The notes under the pieces were generated by a model. That model was given only the letters and a program-made list of their open reading frames with translations, had not been told where the DNA came from and searched no databases. From positions 176,691,740-176,755,739 of the forward strand of contig CM043944.1 of assembly GCA_014529385.2 (NCBI GenBank): 64,000 bases of DNA, given 5' to 3'. Positions 9,280 through 19,426 of the stretch are shown here, one piece after another. The position numbers and the translations under genes were made by a program. Numbering within the stretch: the first letter of the stretch is position 1; each line of letters opens with the position of its first letter. This stretch comes from Adiantum capillus-veneris (taxonomy: Eukaryota > Streptophyta > Polypodiopsida > Polypodiales > Pteridaceae).

Positions 9280-11006
9280 CACTAGGTTGGTAATGGGACA
9301 CTTTTATGTCCTGGGACACTTTTATGTCCTGTTAAGTGACCATTTTCCTTGAATTATGTCAAGAGTTTCAAAATGGATTTTGAGGTGCTATCTGTCTAGA
9401 AAGTTGTCTCATGAGCTGAAAAAAACTCGACATTTTGTTGGAATATCAATTCCATCTTTAACCTTGTCCTTGCACAACATTTCACAACCTAAACTATGTG
9501 AAAGAACGGGTCCTGTTTTTGGCTTTTTTCAACTTTTTGCAACTATACCACTCTAGAATTCATGTTTGTGAGGTCTATAATGCTAGAGAACTATCTTTAG
9601 TAGTCCTCAACATGTCCTGATGCTTCTAGGGAGAAATAAATGTTAAAGTCGTAAGTTATGACCAAATTACAAAAATTGTCAAATCCTGTTTTTTAGCCAA
9701 TTTTAGCTCTTCTATCATTTTTTTGGTTTTAAGAAAGATTTTAGTAAACAAGCAATAAGTACGTGAGAATACAAGCAATTAGTAAAATTTTCTACACATC
9801 AAAAAAGCTACAATGAATACAAATATATTGTTGCCACTGCCTTGGCCAAGACTGATGGATCCCTATATGCTACTTGGTTTCTGTTATGGGTTACTTACAA
9901 CATTACCCGTGGGACCTTCGCAAATTCTATGTGTGAGATCTTTTTTTTTGGGTGGGAATCTACGTGGGCTAGTTTCTATCAGTGGGTCGGTATTGGCACA
10001 ACTAATAACTACATCGTCGATCTACTGCTCGCCATCTATCTATTACTGCTAAGGCCACATTTACTAACTATTATGGCAATACCGTATACACTCCTTTTTT
10101 GTATGGTAATCAAGGATTTTTCAATGATATCCAAATGCAGTTTTGATTTTCTATGTCGCATATTGTAACATAAAGCTAATATTCCTTGAGTTTTGGGGCA
10201 CCTAATACCCTATTTTTCATAGTAGACAACGATGGTTGATTTTTCCAATTATAGAAGAAAACGAAACATTCTAGTATATCAAGTATAGCTTTTTCAATAT
10301 TGTTAGTTTCTTGTGACAACTACATGCATTTTGTAGTTAGTAACCATATCTAGTTATAAGGATCAAATTTGGCTACATACTGAATACTTTCTATGGGATT
10401 CTACAACTCATAATGTTGAACCCAATTTTTTCATGTTTGCTGTATTTAGCACTTCATCTTTGTCCCCAAGATTCCCCTTGGTAAGAGATATATTATTATT
10501 TTGACATGCTCCATGGATCCTTATGAACATGAAGGACAATACGGAACTAATAAAACATGCATATATTATTTGTATTGAGTGTGGCTATAGAAACTTTGAT
10601 GATAGGTTTGCAGAATGGTAAAAATTCAACTTTTTTGTACCTATTTCTTTTGGCAAAAAAAAAAAAAGTGAGTGAGAAGCAATCATATGTTCTGATCACC
10701 AACCCATTGAAGTTAACTAGGGAATTTATCTCAAGCCCTACAAAAATCCCTAATCTTATTTTTATGCAACAAAACGTAAGAAATGACTGTTTTGATGAAA
10801 AATAACTGGTCCATCAACTTTGGAGGCTTGGTGTGACCAAAAGATGAGAAATTTTACAAGTTTCGTATTTTTTCCATGTGTAGTAGGCCTTGAACTATAA
10901 CCTCATGAAATGATTTTACAAAATGAGTGGATCTATTATGGTTTTGGAGGTTTTTTTCAAAACCCTGAAAGGACACTTTTATGTCTGCTAGGTTACCAAC
11001 CTAGTG
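9280..11006. mobile_element. 1.7 kb TIR-bounded element inserted in GY2 gag
   Basis: A 14-bp perfect terminal inverted repeat CACTAGGTTGGTAA (9280-9293) / TTACCAACCTAGTG (10993-11006), flanked on both sides by TTAA (9276-9279 and 11007-11010). Removing it leaves gag reading into gag. Inside the ends are direct copies of GGACACTTTTATGTCC (9296-9311, 9314-9329) and GGACACTTTTATGTC (10971-10985), each itself a short hairpin. No transposase is recognisable, so it is non-autonomous. The ends begin CACTA as in CACTA elements, but those make 3-bp duplications; TTAA is typical of piggyBac, whose ends differ. Family left open. Confidence 0.75.
9813..10170 (+). pseudogene. ycf1: Nuclear copy of plastid ycf1 (TIC214), N-terminal part
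   Basis: Starting at the ATG at 9813 the translation matches the N-terminal membrane region of plastid Ycf1/Tic214: CYGLLTTLPVGPSQIL, then GGNL-G, a Gly-Ser-Leu-Ala-Gln-Leu segment and SIYCSP. After a one-base frameshift near 10033-10045 it continues as LLLLRPHLLTIMAIPYTLLF. These blocks (GL-YG-LTT--GPS, QL, SIY--P, RPH--T---PY) are the conserved start of Ycf1. In plastids the protein is part of the inner-envelope import complex. Here it is broken and lies inside a transposon-like unit. Similarity may extend to about 10830 but is less certain. The sequence style is seed-free plant (fern-like) rather than seed plant. Confidence 0.85.
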
Positions 11007-11733
11007 TTAAGGATTCATTTAGCTTTTCAATTACCTCTGTTGTTACCTCAGGAATCTATCTAGATGTTGATGCTTGAAATTTTCCCTTAGGTATAGGACC
11101 CTCTATTGGAACCTCTCCCCTTAGGCACTTGAGTTTTCTATACTTCTCAACAGCCCTAGTTTCAGCTGCATCAAAGGTAGCAGGTGCACCTGCCTCAACT
11201 TTTATCTTGAGTGTGGGAAAAAGACCGGCTATGAACCTCTCCTTCTTTAGGAACTTTGCACCATCACCAGGGTTAGCAACATTTCTCACCCATATAGCCC
11301 AAAGACGTAGAAACTCTTGCTTATACATGTAGTAGTCATCTAAGTCTTTTTGTTTGTGAGAAATGATGTCTTGCCATAGCTTTTGAGTGTTTTTGGGATC
11401 AAAAAAGTATCTCTTGAAATGATTCACAACTTTTGTGTAATTCCCCTTAACGTCCTTAGGCAAAGAATCAAACAAAGTGCTAGCATCTTTCCTAAGGACC
11501 ACCTCAAACATCTCTACACGTTCTTGATCATTTACTATCCTCTTGATACGGCAAGACATCTTGAAGTTTTTTAAAAATAATTCTGCATCCTCGCCAGGAT
11601 CTCCAAAGAAAAGAGCATATCCGGACATTTGGCGTTGGGCCTCCATTGAATCAATTTCAAAATGACAATTAAAAACATGTTTTTGTTTTTCTCTCTTAAA
11701 AAGATTTACACAATAATGTTTTCTAAATTGCAA
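11007..11733 (-). pseudogene. GY2 Gag N-terminal part (capsid)
   Basis: A 225-residue open frame with Ty3-type capsid features: FFGDPGEDAELFLKNFK near residue 40-60, LRKDASTLFDSLP, and a Trp-rich segment LRLWAIWVRNV; similar in arrangement to GY1 gag. TAG at 11056-11058 ends it, but the same frame continues (IPEVTTEVIEKLNES) to the edge of the TIR element at 11007 and resumes beyond it at 9275. The likely true start is the Met near residue 30 (MEAQRQMSGY), the preceding sequence being leader. Confidence 0.8.
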
Positions 11734-11739
11734 TTAGTT

Positions 11740-11958
11740 CTACAACAAAGTAAAAATATACACATCAAATGACCTATGATAGTCAACAAGAGGCAGGATG
11801 ACAGGGTTTGGTGACACAATAATTTCTCCTACTCTTTGGGCACCAAACATGAACACCATATGTTGTTGACAATGGATCTTTCTACTAATTGCAATGTTTA
11901 TTCTAATGCGTGGAGTGAAATGGAAGGGAAAAACCTCTATTCTTGGGCCATTATCCAT
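11740..11958 (-). CDS. GY2 pre-gag ORF a (tandem pair)
   Basis: 72 residues, immediately upstream of gag. It carries the family pattern PFHFTPRIRI, MFGAQRVGEI, NPVILPLVDYHRSFDVYIF. It is close to the GY1 ORF at 4825-5064 and more distantly but clearly related, over its full length, to its neighbour 11980-12192. No known domain; the short length and hydrophobic, beta-prone pattern suggest a small folded protein. Function unknown. Confidence 0.6.
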   Translation of the reverse strand: MDNGPRIEVFPFHFTPRIRINIAISRKIHCQQHMVFMFGAQRVGEIIVSPNPVILPLVDYHRSFDVYIFTLL

Positions 11959-11979
11959 GGTCTATGCATGAACTAATTT

Positions 11980-12192
11980 TTAAAACAAAACCAAAATATA
12001 GCCGTCCAAACTAAGGTCGTACCTAATGAGAGGTAAAATAAAAGGATTTATTGAAGCGTTTATCTTGGCCAACCTAAGAGGGCCCAAAATTCTACGAATT
12101 ACTCGTTCAAATTGCAACTTAGTACTAACAATTATGTGCACCTTTTGCCTTGCAATGGGAATAAAAGGATCATACAAATTCTCGTGACTCAT
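11980..12192 (-). CDS. GY2 pre-gag ORF b (tandem pair)
   Basis: 70 residues, 21 bases upstream of ORF a. Aligns without large gaps with ORF a: PF-P-ARQKVHI, RILGPLRLAKI, INPFILPLIRYDLSLDGYI, with the same C-terminal ending (ILVLF against IFTLL). The two look like an ancient tandem duplication within the leader of the element. No function can be assigned. Confidence 0.55.
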   Translation of the reverse strand: MSHENLYDPFIPIARQKVHIIVSTKLQFERVIRRILGPLRLAKINASINPFILPLIRYDLSLDGYILVLF

Positions 12193-12243
12193 GCAAGCTA
12201 ATTGATTATGCTAAAGATTGAGCCTACATAAAACATACACAAG

Positions 12244-12264
12244 CCCTCCTCAGTGGGGGCACCA
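12244..12264 (-). promoter_or_regulatory. GY2 primer binding site
   Basis: Minus strand reads TGGTGCCCCCACTGAGGAGGG from 12264, five bases from the LTR edge TG at 12269. It matches the GY1 site base for base except at one or two positions, so both elements appear to use the same primer tRNA, not identified here. Confidence 0.6.
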
Positions 12265-12836
12265 AAATTGAGGCAGTCCGGGGCGGGAAACAAGAGAGGG
12301 GACCTCTAAACACCCCTCAAGGCTCTAGTGCTGCTCAATTGGGGTTGAGGCAACCACAAGCACAACACAACAACAAACCCACAACCAAACCCAAACAAAA
12401 TAGGGGCACCACCTAGTTATGGTATGCAAACTAGGGTGCAAGAGAGATTTTGACACAACTAAGAAGATGCACCACAAAAACACACGCAAGCAACCTCACA
12501 CCAAGACACATACAAAATGGACGAGAGAGAGCTAGAGCAAAGGGAAGAGAGAGAGGAATGGATCTTGCATGATACCTTATTTGTGACTTACAAATGGAGA
12601 TGGTTCATTATGATGCTATCGTAGAGCTTGTACAAAACTCACCCAATGCTTAGTGAATGCTAAACATTGTCTTAGGGTGTGGGAGACCTCTCACCACAAT
12701 ACCCTCTTACAATGGACACAAAATTGGCAATAAAAACACACCAAAACACTTTCTAAAACAAGATCAAATGATAGAAACTCCCAATACACAAGTCACCTTG
12801 AATTCTCTAAATCATATCGCACAAGTGGAAGGATGA

Positions 12837-13119
12837 AGATTTGAACATCAAATCACGCGTTTGATGCATCAAACCTCAATTTATTGATGATGGAGGAACA
12901 TATACAATAGTGGTTTTGAGATTTTTTGAACTCGCGCTCTCTCACTTGCAATGTGTAGCTTGAAAGCTTCTCTCACGCCAAAAGTGAAGCTTTCAAGCTA
13001 CACATTGCAAGTGAGAGAGCGCGAGTTCAAAAAATCTCAAAACCACTATTGTATATGTTCCTCCATCATCAATAAATTGAGGTTTGATGCATCAAACGCG
13101 TGATTTGATGTTCAAATCT
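12837..13119. repeat. Perfect 134-bp inverted repeat with 15-base loop
   Basis: Left arm 12837-12970 and right arm 12986-13119 are exact reverse complements by inspection; the loop is TCTCACGCCAAAAGT. Downstream of the LTR TATA box at 13221 it would be transcribed into a long hairpin RNA. Perfect arms imply a recent origin, gene conversion between arms, or an assembly artefact. Confidence 0.9.
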
Positions 13120-13218
13120 ATGATTTGCTACACCTAAGTCTCTCCTCACGCATAGAGTGTTGGGCTGCTATGTGAGATATTGGAGATATTGGAGGTTGTT
13201 TTACAAGAGGAGAGGGGT

Positions 13219-13230
13219 CTATTTATAGGT
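13219..13230 (-). promoter_or_regulatory. GY2 LTR TATA box
   Basis: Minus strand reads CCAACCTATAAATAGACC at about 13218-13235, a good plant TATA box located 100 bases upstream (in transcription sense) of the hairpin. Confidence 0.5.
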
Positions 13231-14419
13231 TGGAGACCTCTCATTAAGATTATTGGAAATCCTAATTTACAAGCTAACAAATCAGGATTATGATTTTTTT
13301 TTGAATATCAAAACATTGCGGGCCTTCTTTGTCTGCTTGAGTCATGGATGTGGGCTCAAAAGAGAGGATTATTGATGGTAGATAAGGTAAAAGTAGATTT
13401 TTAAGGAATGAGAGAGAGAGAAAGAGAGTTACTATGCACATGTCTTGAGGTGAGGTGTCTTTTATGGTTATGTCAATGGCTATTTTGTGTTAGTATGTTA
13501 GTGGTTAGAGTTAGTAATCACTAGAAAGTTAATGTTATATTTACAATGGGTAGAATGAGGTGGATGGTTGAAGTAAGATGGTTGAATGAAGTGAGAAAAT
13601 CCTTGTGATGGTGAAACTTGACGAAGAACTTACTTGTGTAGGTTCTCAAAATGACTATCGATCCTCTTCATCTTCTTCTCTTCTTTATGCCACTATCATC
13701 AAGGTTGATTATCGTGATGAAAATGGAAATCTGGTTGATGAAATGTCTCAATTTTCAGAGGTTAAGCATGGTTTACATGCTGAATTTTATGTATATAGAG
13801 AGGGGTAAGATGGAATTGTACTTTGGAAGTAATAGAGAGAGACATAGAGATGGTGTATGTACATGTAGAGCTCATATGAGAGCTATGGAAGTACAAGGGG
13901 AGGTTAATGGTTAATAAGGTGAAAGAAACCATGGAAGGTGCATGTTTGAGTGAGGGATTGAGGGGAATGAGTGTGTGTATGGGTGTGTGGAAGTGGGAAA
14001 GGAGGTGAGAGAAGACTATGGGTTACTTTGTGAGAAAAGTGGGCAGACTGGGGTCCACTCAAAAACTCTTTTCTCATTGGTGGTAGCTCCAAAAATCATG
14101 AAAAAATCTGAGGTGATTATACAGCTTATGGGCTAATTTTCTTTGTTGACTACATCTTCAAATGTCGAGCGGAGATAGGTGCCAAAAATCTCACCAAAAA
14201 ACCTGTTTTTTTATGCTGCAAAAGTCTTTTAGTGGCCCCCTCCTTTGTTGAATTTGCACAATGCATCCAAGAGTGAGCCCCTCATTTGTCATATCATGAT
14301 ACAAAGTATCTAAGTTACCTTTACACATGCATGGAGGAGGATTATTGATGAAGTAAGAAATATTTACATGGTGGGACTAGTGCATGGACCATTCATGGAT
14401 TTTAGCTCAATGAGCACAT

Positions 14420-15045
14420 GGTGTTAGAATTATGAGTGTATAATAAGAAAAAATATGAAAGAATTATGGATATGAAAAAAAGATATTAGAATAATATGGT
14501 ATGGTCCCTCTTTTGTATCATTTTGGGTGAAAGAGGAAAAGGTATGCAAGTGAATGAAAATAATATAATAAACGTGACTAAGAAAGTAGAAATCAATTTT
14601 TTGTTTTCCCGAGCGTGACGGTGAGAATGTGGGGGTGATTTGTATAAAAGAAAAATATGAGGTTAGAGTATGTACACATTCACAAAAAATATACCTATGG
14701 TGCAAGAGGATGAAAGAAGGCATACATAGGTTTAATAAGACACACACCTAGGTATGAATATTTAAATAAAACATCAAAATAATACTAAAAATCCCTATAT
14801 TTAGGCCAGATATACAATAAAATATTTACACACAATAAAGACCATAATATACTTTTTTTATTTTTTATTTTGTTTTGGTTCAACTAGCCCACTGACTAGC
14901 TAATTGAGGGTTTTTAAGGAGACATGGGAAAAGTCCCCTAACTCACACACTCATATGTACAGTGAAAGGATGAAGATAACCACAGTGTTTGAGTGATTTG
15001 ATAGGGTGTGGTAGCTCACTATCACAATTTTGAATAACCAAAAAA
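14420..15045. other. AT-rich stretch without recognisable gene
   Basis: No coding similarity seen. It lies between the GY2 LTR and the truncated end of copia A. A TGTTAGAATTATGAG string at 14422 resembles an LTR start but has no further match to the copia A LTR. Confidence 0.4.
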
Positions 15046-15850
15046 GGCTATCAATAGCAATGTCTCTATGTAACTTTTTTGACACAAGGAAATACCACCA
15101 TCACACTGCTTAAACTGTATACCCAAGTAATGATGCAACAGCCCCAAATCTTTCATCTTGAAAGTAGCATTCAAATCAACCTTAAATTCAACAATATGTC
15201 TCTCATTGGTCCAATGATTAGAAAATCATCTACATAAAGAACCACAATGAGAAGTACATCACCCTCACGCTTTACATACAATGTGCTTTCTATTAGACTG
15301 TTACAAAAGCCTTGTTTGACGAAATGAGTGTCAACTTTCTCATACCAAGCACAAGGAGATTGCTTCAACCCATACAAAGCCTTCTTACATCTGCAAACTT
15401 GTCCTCTTTTCCTTTCTTGACAAAATCGTGAGGCTGTGTTACATAAACTTCCTCAAATATGTCACCATTTTAGAAAGCAGTAACAATGTTTGATTGATGT
15501 ACATCCCAACCAAAATGAGCTACCAATGCACATAGAAAACACACAGTAGTCATATGACAAGTGGGAGAAAAATTCTCTTAATAATCTATATATTTTTGCT
15601 GTGCATAACCCTTTGCAACAAGTCGAGCCTTATGGCGATCAATCTCACCATCCGGCTTGCGTTTCAACTTGTAAACCCACTTTGTACCAATGGCCTTTTT
15701 GCAAGGAGGCAAATCACATAAAGTCCACATGTCATTTTTTATAAGTGCATCATCTTTTGATTGCATGGCAGCCATCCAATTTTTTGAATTCTGTGCTTCA
15801 TCAAAAGACAGAGGCTCCTCAACATCATGTAATCTAGGCACAACCAAAGC
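15046..15850 (-). pseudogene. Copia A reverse transcriptase
   Basis: RT N-terminal part at 15850-15578 (WMAAMQSKDDAL, GTKWVYKLKRKPDGE, ARLVAKGYAQQ), a TAA at 15578, further RT in the same sense (NFSP..., GDIFEEVYVTQP) with another stop near 15471, a frameshift, then YGLKQSPCAWYEK and the catalytic YVDDF at about 15226-15240, continuing to FKMKDLGLLHHYLGI and ending around 15050. The YVDD box is intact, but the frame is broken at least three times. Confidence 0.85.
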
Positions 15851-15859
15851 ATAACAATC

Positions 15860-17330
15860 TCATGCAAAAGACGCATGGCAAGAGCCTGAACAAGTATGAC
15901 TAGATAAAGGTGCATTCAATTTACTATCACGCAATGTATGCACCAACCATTTTGGCATACCTCTAGCCTGCTCATTTTCAGCCCTTTTCCTCATCAAGTA
16001 CATCATGTACATGTGCACCAGTAATAGGTTGATCTGTAACATTTTTGAAAACCCCCATAGGCTGTACATTTGCCTCATTGGAGTTTATATTCAAACTTCC
16101 ATCACTGAAAAAGAGACAACAAAGTGTCATAAATGTCTTGTGAGCTTACATTACTGTCTCTAGTACATGACAACAAGGGCTAAATATAATCTTCCACAAA
16201 CACTACATCCCATGAAACCAGAATACGCTTTTTTTGCGGATGATACAACCTGTAACCTGTTCTTTCAGAACTATAACCAACAAAAATACATTTGAAAGCC
16301 TGATCATCCAATTTTCTATGCTGTGTTGTGGCACCAAAGCATATTCCAAACAACCAAAAACACGCATGTGCTCAATAGAAGGCTTTCTATCATGCCATGC
16401 TTCTATTAGGAAGAGAATGGAGTCTAGGAGGCCCTCTTTATTTGGCCATTTAAGGAAGTCAAACCTTTAGTATTAAGAAAGTAATCAGGGGATAGTTTTT
16501 GAATTGAAACAGACAGAACGGCTAGTTTATTTAAATTCAAAGTTTCGCTCCAAAATAGAATTTAAAATCTAGTGGGTAAAACCATATCATGTAGCATATC
16601 TATGAAAAGAGCTTGACGTGTAGATTGCAAATCTATGATGTCCGCTCAAATCGGAGATCATATGTAGGAGTTATGGAAGGCCATAAAGCATAAGATTTTC
16701 CACCTCCTTTTTGGGGGGAAAAGTGCATCCTTTGTCCACTCTTATACATCTCTTACACACCCACCATTCTTACAAACATGGCGTACACCTATTTGTCAAA
16801 ATTTTAATCACCTCCATAAGCTCATGGAAAATAAAGAGGCCCTCCTACACCCCCTCCTCTTCCTGATGCATATGGAGTAATAGACTACAAAGCTTTTGTA
16901 GGACACCTGTTAAGTACATAAGTTGCACACATGATGACCTCAAGCCAAAAACAATGCCGCAAAGCTTGACTTTTGACCATACATCGTGCCATTTTGGTAA
17001 GTGAGTTGTTTTTCCTCTCAGGAACACCATTTTGCTGAAGCATATAAGGCACTTTACATTGGTGTTTTATCCCATGACTAGCCAAAAATGCATTAAATTC
17101 ATGAGACGTATACTACCCCCCTCGATCGGAACGGAGGGTGCCCATAGTATATTTCAAGACATTTTCAGCCATAGTGAGAGATTTTTTGAAGTACATAAAA
17201 ACTTTGGACTTCTCTTTAAGCGGAAATACCCATGCATGCCTAGAGTAATCATCAATGAAAGTCACGAAGTAAAGGTAATTGCCCAAGGAGGGAGTTTGGA
17301 TGGGTCCACAAATATCACTATGCACAAGCT
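15860..17330 (-). pseudogene. Copia A integrase (interrupted by a MITE)
   Basis: From the right: HSDICGPI and FIDDYSRHAWVF hold the first catalytic region; SDRGG precedes a TAG at 17113; SHGIKHQ and QQNGVPERKNN give the catalytic Glu region. The MITE 16408-16864 cuts in after a TKAL-x-ITPY motif, and to its left the frame resumes as EAWHDRKPSIEHMRVFGC, followed by the weakly conserved linker to RT. TAG at 17329-17331 separates it from the protease segment in the same frame. Confidence 0.85.
16408..16864. mobile_element. MITE-like element in copia A integrase
   Basis: Imperfect ~40-bp terminal inverted repeats: AGGAAGAG...TAGGAGGCCCTCTTTATTT at the left (16408-) and its complement at the right (ending 16864). 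The 457-bp interval does not encode integrase, whereas both flanks do. The interior shows no ORF. Target duplication is not clear. Confidence 0.65.
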
Positions 17331-17943
17331 ACAACCTGCATGTGGCCCTAATTGAACCATCCTTTGGAAACTTCAAACGCTGCTTGACAGGTGCTTCAAG
17401 AGGTGGCAAAGAAGCAAGTATATCAGATTTCTGCAAACGCAGCAAACTGACAAAATTTAGTTGAGCAAAACGTGCATGCCAAAGTTTTGCATCTAAAAAA
17501 GCCCTTGAATCTACAACCGCATTTGCAAAATTTTGTCCACACTTGTCATACAAAGTGAGCTTATATAGCCCACGGCACAAAAGGTGAGATGCAACAATTT
17601 CATCACCAAAACTGAGATCCTGAACTGTACATCTGTCACCTACAAATTTGACTACAAGTCCAAGTCTAGCAAGTGCAAATACATACAAAAGATTCTTCTT
17701 GATCCCAGGTACATAAATTGCATCAACAAGTGTGAAAGAACTGCCATTTGCAGTAGTAAGAATAATCTTTCCAACCCCGTGAACCGAATAAGAGGCATTG
17801 TTGGCACAAGTGACTGAATTCCCATGAGAGATAGACTCAAGAGAGGTGAAAAATTCACGATGTGAGATAATGTGCTTTGTAGCACCACTATCGAGTACCA
17901 CGCATGTGAATCTGTAGCAACTGGCTTGCATGCTCATGGACAA
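17329..17943 (-). pseudogene. Copia A protease and GAG-pre-integrase domain
   Basis: 204-residue open frame. The retropepsin motif CVVLDSGATKHI is at residues ~14-25, then the copia signature AIYVPGIKKNLLYVFALARLG, and the GAG-pre-integrase zinc motif begins at LWHARFAQLNF. The frame ends at TAG 17329, directly before HSDICGP of integrase. A frameshift separates it from the gag zinc knuckle to the right. Confidence 0.85.
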
Positions 17944-19010
17944 CTAGATTGTAAGTACACTCTGCACTAAAAGCCCATTCTGCATCAATGTCAGCATCAC
18001 AGTCTCCTTTCACAAAAGACTCAACAATGGCTGCATTTGTAGTGGAACCAACATTTGCAGTGGAACCACCCTCTTTCTTCTTAGCCTCTTTGGCCTTTAA
18101 CTTAGGACACTGCTTGATCAAGTGATTATTAGCTTTACAATAATGGCAACACATCTTCTTTTTGCCCTTATAACCAGAATTACTAGAAGACGAAGTGCTG
18201 CCAATAGAAGCATTGGGAATAGAAGGTTTTCCACTCATTGCAGAACCATAAGAAGTGGCTGCATTGTTGTTACCACCCTTTCTTTGAGAAGCAATAAAAG
18301 CCTATTCAACTGCATGCTGTCTAGTCTTGTTTTTTCTAAAAAGTGACTCTTGCAACATCAATGTGCACAATGCAACAAACTTGACAACTTTAGGATTTCT
18401 TTGGGTCATAAGTCTCCGAGTACTAGCAAAAGTCTGGTAAGAATCTGGTACGGCATCAAGAACAGTCTGCACAAGGGAACTATCTGAAATGACTTCAACT
18501 ATAGAGATAAGTTGCTCATTGATATCCTTAACACCAGCAAGGAAAGTGTCCATATCATCTTCCTCATGCATAATCTTTGATTCCATCTCTTTACATAGCA
18601 AAGCATTTTTAGCCTCATTGCGGCTTGCATAAAGACCTGCTAGAATATCCCAAGACTATTTTGCAGATTTTGCTGAACGAATGTGAGAAACAATGGTGCG
18701 TTTCACAGACACAATCAATGCATAAGCCTACGCATCCTTTACATCCCAACAAGATTATTCTATCATAGGCAAAAAAACTCTAATAGCAACAATCCTTGCA
18801 GCAAGACCTGCCACATCCTCAACATCGCCTACATCCTTAGAACCAAGACATACATCTATGCCCTGCACAATATTTTGAACGCCCTTTGACACAAGAATAT
18901 GTTGCACCATGTAAGCCCACATAGGGTAATTGTCCCCATCCAATTTGTCCTCAGCAGCAAACATCTTGAACACACCTATGTTGTTGTCAACCATGGTAAA
19001 TGATGCACCT
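17888..19010 (-). pseudogene. Copia A Gag with CCHC knuckle
   Basis: From the right: N-terminal LDGDNYPMWAYMVQHIL, the domain core SWDILAGLYAS, then MEEDDMDTF-like and DAVPDSYQTFAS segments, and a zinc knuckle CHYCKANNHLIKQCP near 18105-18155. Stops at 18755 (TAA), 18728, 18657 and 18302 (all TAG) lie in one continuous frame that otherwise reads as copia Gag throughout. At each, Gln would fit. The likely start is the ATG of FTMVDNNIGVFKMF. Confidence 0.85.
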
Positions 19011-19129
19011 GATGTGAAAACTGCCTGCAAAGAGGAGACACGAAGCAGAAACAACAAGTGCTATATAGCACAAATGGTAGAAGACTGTAAGGCACATGTT
19101 ATGCAGAAAATTCCACTAACAAAAATTTG

Positions 19130-19330
19130 CATAAAATGACGAAATAGCCTGTGCAGTACTGCTTGTAGTTGAAACGGAGGCCGAAATGAGCCCAAATAAA
19201 AAATCTGAGCTGACTTGCAAGCACAAAAATTTTACACAAAATCCACAAAATAGCCTGTACAGTACTGCTTGTAGTGGAAACGGAGGCCGAAATGAGCCCA
19301 AATAAAAAATTTGAGCTGACTTGCAAACGC
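19130..19330. repeat. Tandem duplication in copia A leader
   Basis: Two ~106-base units, each with AATAGCCTGTRCAGTACTGC, AACGGAGGCCGAAATGAGCC and GAGCTGACTTGCAA, starting near 19142 and 19248. It lies between the primer site and gag. Open frames across it are by-products of the repeat. Confidence 0.75.
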
Positions 19331-19413
19331 TCGCCAAAGCTCACTGAAATCGGAGAAAATGAGTAGGCGTGTGCTAGAGCTACTAGCGACTAAGCCTGGG
19401 AGGATGCAACCTA

Positions 19414-19424
19414 CTCTGATACCA
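19414..19424 (-). promoter_or_regulatory. Copia A primer binding site
   Basis: Minus strand TGGTATCAGAG, the standard initiator tRNA-Met primer site of plant copia elements, two bases from the LTR edge at 19427. Confidence 0.85.
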
Positions 19425-19426
19425 AT

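Larger units (their letters stand above)
8440..14420 (-). mobile_element. Ty3/gypsy element GY2, pol-deleted, with nested insertion
   Basis: Reading leftward: LTR (from 12269), primer site (12244-12264), two tandem pre-gag ORFs, gag (11733-11007), a 1.7 kb TIR element inside gag (9280-11006), the rest of gag with a zinc knuckle, and the protease (8690-8460). RT, RNase H and integrase are absent. Primer site, small ORF family, protease motif and the linker STRR ahead of it all match GY1, so the two are members of related families. Outer limits are approximate. Confidence 0.75.
12269..14420 (-). repeat. GY2 5' LTR (right edge approximate)
   Basis: Begins TGAGGCAGTCC at 12269 beside the primer site, shares GGGGCACCACCTAG (12404-12417) with the GY1 LTR, and has a minus-strand TATA box at 13221-13227. 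It contains the large hairpin at 12837-13119, GA-rich tracts (13411-13430) and short open frames that I do not regard as genes. No matching 3' LTR is seen in the window. The right limit is uncertain. Confidence 0.5.

Noticed and set aside
10170-10830. Extension of the ycf1 copy to the full right part of the TIR element
   Set aside because: Some translations resemble Ycf1-style hydrophobic or Lys-rich sequence (for example SYVLITNPLKLTREF), but I could not match conserved blocks with confidence.
9276-11010. Assignment of the 1.7 kb TIR element to piggyBac because of TTAA
   Set aside because: TTAA is only four bases and palindromic, the termini do not start CCC/CCT, and no transposase is present.
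14422-15045. Possible 3' LTR of copia A starting TGTTAGAATTATGAG
   Set aside because: Similarity to the 5' LTR ends after about 15 bases.
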